From Shewanellaceae bacterium UBA2521 (lineage in GTDB: Bacteria > Pseudomonadota > Gammaproteobacteria > Enterobacterales > Shewanellaceae), in the NCBI GenBank assembly GCA_002341165.1, contig DDNL01000041.1, positions 527-57,044 of the forward strand: a DNA stretch of 56,518 nt. Reading direction: 5' to 3'. A model generated the notes under the pieces. The model was not told the DNA's origin. It saw only the letters and a program-made list of their open reading frames with translations, and did not search any database. Below, in pieces: positions 51,729 to 56,518 of this stretch. Every line of letters begins with the position of its first letter. The stretch's first letter is position 1. The translations under genes and the position numbers were made by a program.

Positions 51729-53495
51729 GTGGCTATAACCATCAGAGAATATGATGCGATTGTGATTGGCGCAGGCGGTGCAGGTATGAGAGCTGCATTA
51801 CAAATTTCAAAATCCGGGAAAAGTTGCGCTTTGCTATCAAAAGTTTTTCCTACACGATCACATACGGTTGCAGCGCAAGGTGGTATTACGGTTGCTTTAG
51901 GTAATAGCCATGAAGATGATTGGCAGTGGCATATGTATGATACAGTCAAAGGCTCTGATTATATTGGAGATCAAGATGCCATTGAGTATATGTGTCAAGA
52001 AGGTCCTGATACCATTATTGAACTTGAAAATATGGGGCTGCCTTTCTCACGTTTTGAGAATGGTAAAATTTATCAGCGTCCATTTGGTGGACAGTCTAAA
52101 GATTTTGGTGGTGAGCAAGCAGCGCGTACAGCAGCTGCTGCAGATAGAACAGGTCATGCTTTATTACATTGCTTATACCAGCAAAATATCAAAAATAAGA
52201 CGGAAATTTTTTCTGAGTGGTATGCTCTTGATTTAGTTAAAAATGCTGAGGGTGCTATTGTAGGCGCTACGGCGATTGAAATAGAAACAGGTGAGTTGGT
52301 CTATTTCAAAGCTAAAGCAACTGTTTTGGCTACAGGTGGTGCTGGTCGTATCTATCAATCTACAACGAATGCTTATATTAATACAGGTGATGGTGTAGGT
52401 ATGGCAGCACGTGCAGGTATTAGTTTGCAAGATATGGAAATGTGGCAGTTCCATCCAACAGGTATCGCAGGTTGTGGTTGCTTGGTCACAGAAGGTTGTC
52501 GTGGTGAAGGCGGTTATCTTTTAAATAAAGATGGTGAGCGATTCATGGAACGTTATGCTCCAAATGCTAAAGATCTAGCTGGGCGTGATGTAGTTGCTCG
52601 TGCCATGATGAATGAAATCCGTGAGGGTCGAGGCTGTGATGGTCCACAAGGTCCGCACATTAAGTTAAAGCTTGATCATCTTGGAAAAGAGGTTTTAGAC
52701 AGTCGTTTACCAGGTATTTGTGAAATTTCTAAAACTTTTGCACATGTCGATCCTGTTTATGAACCTATCCCTGTGATTCCTACCTGCCATTACATGATGG
52801 GCGGTATTCCAACACGTGTATCGGGTCAGGTTGTGTCTGTTAATAGCAAAGGTAAAGAAGTTGATGTAACTGGACTCTTTGCTGTAGGTGAAATCGCTTG
52901 TGTCTCGGTTCATGGGGCAAACAGATTGGGTGGTAACTCTTTACTTGATTTAGTAGTCTTCGGACGAGCTAACGGACTGCATCTTGAAAAGGCTTTAAAA
53001 GATATGCCTGAGCATGTTGAAGTTGCTGATGAAGATATTGAAAAAGCATTAGTACGCTACAATCGTTGGGAGAGTCGCACAGAAGGTGAAGACCCTGCAC
53101 AAATTCTTAAAGATTTACAGCACTGTATGCAAATGAATTTCTCTGTTTTTCGTCAAGGAAAATCGATGCATTCTGGACTAGATGAGCTACAAGAAATTAA
53201 CCAAAGATTACAAAATGCGCGTCTTGATGATCGCTCTAAAGAGTTTAATACACAGCGCATTGAGTGTTTAGAGCTTGATAATTTGATGTCAACTGCGCTC
53301 GCTACAGCTTATGCAGCAAACTATAGAACAGAAAGCCGTGGAGCACACTCGAGGGAAGATTACCCTAAACGCGATGACGATAAATGGTTATGTCATTCGA
53401 TCTATGATCCGATAAAGCATAATATGAGTCGCAGAGACGTAAATATGGAACCTAAAACGCGAGAAGCTTTTCCTCCAAAAGAAAGAACGTATTGA
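51729..53495 (+). CDS. sdhA: Succinate dehydrogenase flavoprotein subunit
   Basis: GTG 51729 follows the sdhD stop codon directly. The 588-residue product has the FAD fold motif YDAIVIGAGGAGMRAALQIS, the covalent-FAD histidine in FPTRSHTVAAQGG, HPTGIAGCGCLVTEGCRGEG and RDVVARAMMNEI near 290, HYMMGGIPT near 355 and NRLGGNSLLDLVVFGR near 400. It oxidises succinate to fumarate at the inner face of the membrane and passes electrons to SdhB. The length is that of gammaproteobacterial SdhA. Confidence 0.97.
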   Translation: MAITIREYDAIVIGAGGAGMRAALQISKSGKSCALLSKVFPTRSHTVAAQGGITVALGNSHEDDWQWHMYDTVKGSDYIGDQDAIEYMCQEGPDTIIELENMGLPFSRFENGKIYQRPFGGQSKDFGGEQAARTAAAADRTGHALLHCLYQQNIKNKTEIFSEWYALDLVKNAEGAIVGATAIEIETGELVYFKAKATVLATGGAGRIYQSTTNAYINTGDGVGMAARAGISLQDMEMWQFHPTGIAGCGCLVTEGCRGEGGYLLNKDGERFMERYAPNAKDLAGRDVVARAMMNEIREGRGCDGPQGPHIKLKLDHLGKEVLDSRLPGICEISKTFAHVDPVYEPIPVIPTCHYMMGGIPTRVSGQVVSVNSKGKEVDVTGLFAVGEIACVSVHGANRLGGNSLLDLVVFGRANGLHLEKALKDMPEHVEVADEDIEKALVRYNRWESRTEGEDPAQILKDLQHCMQMNFSVFRQGKSMHSGLDELQEINQRLQNARLDDRSKEFNTQRIECLELDNLMSTALATAYAANYRTESRGAHSREDYPKRDDDKWLCHSIYDPIKHNMSRRDVNMEPKTREAFPPKERTY

Positions 53496-53505
53496 GGTAT
53501 TGGTT

Positions 53506-54213
53506 ATGACAGTTCGTTTTTCAATTTATCGTTATCATCCAGAGCATGATACAAAACCTTATATGCAGGATTTTGATGTAGATATTCCTGAAGGCTCAGA
53601 TTTGATGCTCTTAGATGCACTTTTTAAAATTAAAGAACAAGATCCAACATTTACATTTCGTCGCTCTTGTCGCGAAGGCATTTGTGGCTCAGACGGCATT
53701 AACATCAATGGGCGGAATGGTTTGGCATGTATTACACATGTTTCTGACTATAAAGGTAAGACCATTACAATTCGTCCTCTCCCAGGTATGCCTGTGATAA
53801 GAGACTTAGTTGTTGATATGTCTATATTTTATCAGCAGTATGAAAAAATAAAACCTTATTTGCTCAATGATGGCAATAAACCTGCAAGAGAGTTTTTACA
53901 ATCTCCAGAAGACAGAGCCCAATTAGATGGATTATATGAGTGTATTTTATGCGCTTGCTGCTCTACAGCTTGTCCGTCATTTTGGTGGAATCCTGATAAG
54001 TTCATTGGACCAAGTGGTCTGTTACATGCTTATCGATTTCTTGCAGACTCTAGAGATACAGCTACAGAAGAGCGTTTAGATGATTTAGCTGACGCTTATA
54101 GTGTTTTTAGATGCCATGGCATCATGAATTGTATTAATGTATGTCCAAAAGGGTTAAATCCTACAAAAGCAATAGGGCACATTAAATCGATGTTAATTAA
54201 ACGCGCTGTTTAA
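53506..54213 (+). CDS. sdhB: Succinate dehydrogenase iron-sulfur subunit
   Basis: ATG 53506 (MTVRFSIYRYHPEHDTKPYM) follows sdhA by 10 bp, with TTGAGG upstream. The 235-residue product binds a 2Fe-2S cluster through SCREGICGSDGININGRNGLAC near 55-75. It binds 4Fe-4S and 3Fe-4S clusters through CILCACCSTACPSFWWNP near 147 and CHGIMNCINVCPKGLNP near 204. It carries electrons from SdhA to ubiquinone. A strong hairpin 51 bp downstream separates it from sucA. Confidence 0.97.
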   Translation: MTVRFSIYRYHPEHDTKPYMQDFDVDIPEGSDLMLLDALFKIKEQDPTFTFRRSCREGICGSDGININGRNGLACITHVSDYKGKTITIRPLPGMPVIRDLVVDMSIFYQQYEKIKPYLLNDGNKPAREFLQSPEDRAQLDGLYECILCACCSTACPSFWWNPDKFIGPSGLLHAYRFLADSRDTATEERLDDLADAYSVFRCHGIMNCINVCPKGLNPTKAIGHIKSMLIKRAV

Positions 54214-54263
54214 TAGACTGAGGTTGTTGTTATGTATGCTTTACAAAGATATATAAAATAAAG

Positions 54264-54298
54264 AAAAGTCACTGCGTGAATCGTCGCAGTGACTTTTT
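54264..54298 (+). terminator. Terminator between sdhB and sucA
   Basis: The arms AAAAGTCACTGCG and CGCAGTGACTTTTTT around TGAATCGT end in a T-run, 51 bp after sdhB and 46 bp before sucA. sucA may therefore be expressed by read-through or from a promoter in the short gap. Confidence 0.85.
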
Positions 54299-54343
54299 TA
54301 GTTTTGCTTAATGTGGTTCATAGTAAATATTAAAGGTATAAAA

Positions 54344-56518
54344 ATGCAAGATGATAAGATGGAAAGCTGGTTGAATTCATCTCATTTTGAAGGTGGCCAA
54401 GAGTATATAGAGGCATTGTATGAGGCTTATGTCGAAGACCCATCATCGGTCTCTGCAGAATGGCAAAAAGTCTTTTCTGAGTTACCTAAAACTCATGCAA
54501 GTACTGAGGTTTCACATCGAAAAATTCAACAAGAATTTAAACAGTTAGCTCAGCAACCTTCGAGCAGTATTGCAGTGGGTGAAACAGTAGCTCCTGATAT
54601 CAAACAACAAAAAGTCTTCGAAATGATAGATGCTTATCGTCATGAAGGGCACCAAATAGCTAAGCTCGATCCTTTAGGGGTTTGGAAGCGTCCCCACGTA
54701 TATTCACTTGATTTAGAAGCACATGATCTGAGTGAATCTGATCTATCTACGCATTTTGATGTAGGTACATTTGGTAATTTGAATACCAAAATGCCGCTTT
54801 CGGAACTTATTGATGCTTTAAAAGCAACTTATAGTCATCATATTGGCATTGAATATATGCACTTGCATAATGCAGAAGAACGAGAATGGATTCAAGAGCG
54901 TGTTGAAGCGAATCATGGTCGAGTGGTGCAAGACCCTGCGACAAGAAAACGTTTATTTGAAGGTTTAAATGCAGCGGAAGGTTTGGAAAAATATATTGCA
55001 GTTAAATTTCCAGGTGCAAAACGTTTCTCTTTGGAAGGAGGCGACTCGCTCATTCCTATGTTGCGAGAAATGATTTACCGCTCAGCATCTCAAGGTTGTA
55101 AAGAAGCTGTTATTGGTATGGCGCATCGCGGTCGCCTCAATGTATTGATTAATATTTTAGGTAAGCATTCATGGAAATTATTTGATGAGTTTGCCGGGAA
55201 GCACAGCGAGAAACTAGGCTCAGGTGATGTGAAGTATCATTTGGGTTATTCATCTGATTTTGCAACGCCTTCAGGAGACGTACATTTAGCTTTAGCTTTT
55301 AATCCATCTCACTTAGAGATTGTGAATCCTGTAGTAATGGGTTCGGTACGCTCACGTTTAAATCGTCGCGATTGTTCTTCAGGCCAGCAAGTTCTCCCTA
55401 TCACGATTCATGGTGATTCAGCGATTGCAGGTCAAGGAATTGTGCAAGAAACCTTTAACATGTCTCAGGCACGAGGTTTCAAAGTGGGAGGCAGTATTCG
55501 CATTGTTGTAAATAATCAAGTTGGCTTTACAACTTCTCGTCATGATGATGTGCGCTCAACCATGTATTGTACTGATGTAGCAAAAATGGTGAATGCACCT
55601 ATATTCCATGTCAATGGTGACGATCCAGACGCTGTTGCTTTTGTCACCAATCTAGCTGTTGATTTTCGTATGAAGTTCAAGCGTGATGTGATGATTGAGC
55701 TGGTGTGCTATCGCAGATATGGTCACAATGAAGCAGATGAACCTAATGCAACCCAGCCTCTGATGTATCAGAAAATCAGAAAACATCCTACAACAAAAAC
55801 ATTATACGCTGATGTTCTAAACAAAGATCAAGTGCTTTCAAAAGAAGAAGTGTCGGCACTGACGCAGCAATATCGTGAAGTGCTAGATCGCGGTGATCGC
55901 ACTGTATCTGAATGGAGAGAATCAAAAGATCATTCTGCTATTTGGACACCTTTTATTGGCCACGAATGGCAAGATACCTACGACAATACTTTGTCGATGA
56001 AACAGATTCAAAAGTTATCTCAAGCTATTTCTTCAGTACCTGCCGACTTTAATATGAATGCCCGTGTGAAAAAGGTCTATGCGGATCGTCAAGCTATGGC
56101 AGAGGGGCAAAAAAAGGTCGACTGGGGTTTTGCTGAAAACTTAGCTTATGCTGGTTTATTAGATGAAGGCTATCGAGTTCGTATTATGGGACAAGATGCA
56201 GGCCGAGGTACATTTTTTCATCGCCATGCTATTGTACACCACCAAGACACAGCTGAGATTTACATGCCTCTTCGACATATTTCTCCTCAGCAAGGTCCTG
56301 TGGAAATTTATGACTCCGTCCTTTCAGAAGCATCGGTTTTAGCTTTTGAATATGGTTATGCTACGGCAGAGCCAAGAGGTTTAACGATTTGGGAAGCTCA
56401 GTTTGGTGACTTCGCTAATGGTGCTCAGGTGGTTATTGATCAGTTTCTTTCGTCGGGAGAACAAAAGTGGGGTCGTTTATGTGGCTTAACTTTATTATTA
56501 CCACATGGATATGAAGGT
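54344..56518 (+). CDS. sucA: 2-oxoglutarate dehydrogenase E1 component, 3' end outside window
   Basis: ATG 54344, behind TTAAAGGTATAA, opens a frame that runs to the window edge (725 codons; full length is usually about 930). The N-terminus MQDDKMESWLNSSHFEGGQE with YVEDPSSVSAEWQ is the peripheral subunit-binding part. DAYRHEGHQIAKLDPLG near 105 and FSLEGGDSLIPMLREM near 230 follow. The thiamine-diphosphate region has GMAHRGRLNVLINI near 262, FNPSHLEIVNPVVMGS near 325 and GDSAIAGQGIVQE. GHNEADEPNATQP near 463 and EYGYATAEPRGLTIWEAQFG near 670 are typical too. It decarboxylates 2-oxoglutarate in the TCA cycle. It lies after sdhCDAB, as expected. Confidence 0.97.
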   Translation, partial: MQDDKMESWLNSSHFEGGQEYIEALYEAYVEDPSSVSAEWQKVFSELPKTHASTEVSHRKIQQEFKQLAQQPSSSIAVGETVAPDIKQQKVFEMIDAYRHEGHQIAKLDPLGVWKRPHVYSLDLEAHDLSESDLSTHFDVGTFGNLNTKMPLSELIDALKATYSHHIGIEYMHLHNAEEREWIQERVEANHGRVVQDPATRKRLFEGLNAAEGLEKYIAVKFPGAKRFSLEGGDSLIPMLREMIYRSASQGCKEAVIGMAHRGRLNVLINILGKHSWKLFDEFAGKHSEKLGSGDVKYHLGYSSDFATPSGDVHLALAFNPSHLEIVNPVVMGSVRSRLNRRDCSSGQQVLPITIHGDSAIAGQGIVQETFNMSQARGFKVGGSIRIVVNNQVGFTTSRHDDVRSTMYCTDVAKMVNAPIFHVNGDDPDAVAFVTNLAVDFRMKFKRDVMIELVCYRRYGHNEADEPNATQPLMYQKIRKHPTTKTLYADVLNKDQVLSKEEVSALTQQYREVLDRGDRTVSEWRESKDHSAIWTPFIGHEWQDTYDNTLSMKQIQKLSQAISSVPADFNMNARVKKVYADRQAMAEGQKKVDWGFAENLAYAGLLDEGYRVRIMGQDAGRGTFFHRHAIVHHQDTAEIYMPLRHISPQQGPVEIYDSVLSEASVLAFEYGYATAEPRGLTIWEAQFGDFANGAQVVIDQFLSSGEQKWGRLCGLTLLLPHGYEG

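Overview
The window looks like the chromosome of a low-GC, gram-negative gammaproteobacterium. Three things support this. The order xerD-dsbC-recJ-prfB-lysS is the one known from Escherichia coli. A tkt-epd-pgk block is present. RsmC, SrmB and an sdhCDAB-sucA block of the usual gammaproteobacterial type are also present. No rRNA, tRNA or CRISPR array was seen. The large secreted proteins of eukaryote-interaction or toxin type, the decaying gene copies and the AT-rich intergenic DNA suggest a host-associated lifestyle, but that is inference. The genus cannot be fixed from the sequence alone.

Layout. Bases 1-2567 are accessory DNA: a RAYT/IS200-like transposase cut by the window edge, a minisatellite of about 40 bp, the 3' remnant of a FabH-like ketosynthase, an exported GIN/DUF2807-like protein and a possible IS6-type end. 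Bases 2568-6292 hold a peptide-export operon on the minus strand: a newly noticed 36-codon gene with its own promoter, then an HlyD/CvaA-type adaptor and a C39-peptidase ABC exporter. Bases 6412-11445 (minus) carry a small secreted protein, rsmC, an alkaline phosphatase, gshB and rsmE. Bases 11643-16083 (minus) carry a large secreted reprolysin-like zinc protease and a frameshifted, decayed paralogue. At 16437-18548 lies an M13-family protein that has lost its zinc site.

Bases 18684-24317 are central metabolism: metK behind four tandem MetJ-like boxes, then tkt-epd-pgk. Bases 24418-28827 (minus) encode a secreted protein of about 1469 residues whose C-terminus closely resembles the RNase A-like toxin domain of CdiA. 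No adjacent immunity gene is visible. Bases 29333-37520 hold an unknown membrane protein with a possible ATA start codon, a Tim44-like protein, an RND efflux pump with its adaptor behind a 13-bp-arm palindrome, and srmB.

Bases 37848-45543 run brnQ, xerD, dsbC, recJ, prfB (with the programmed +1 frameshift) and lysS. Bases 45711-49189 hold a DAACS symporter, an NhaC/YuiF-like permease and a 2-Cys peroxiredoxin. Bases 49295-56518 are the TCA block: gltA, divergent from sdhC-sdhD-sdhA-sdhB, then sucA cut by the window end.

The strongest leads are the RNase A-like secreted toxin, the tiny peptide gene leading the C39 export operon, the M13 pseudoprotease, and the metalloprotease with its decayed copy. 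All calls are by eye from sequence motifs and remembered family patterns; no searches were run.
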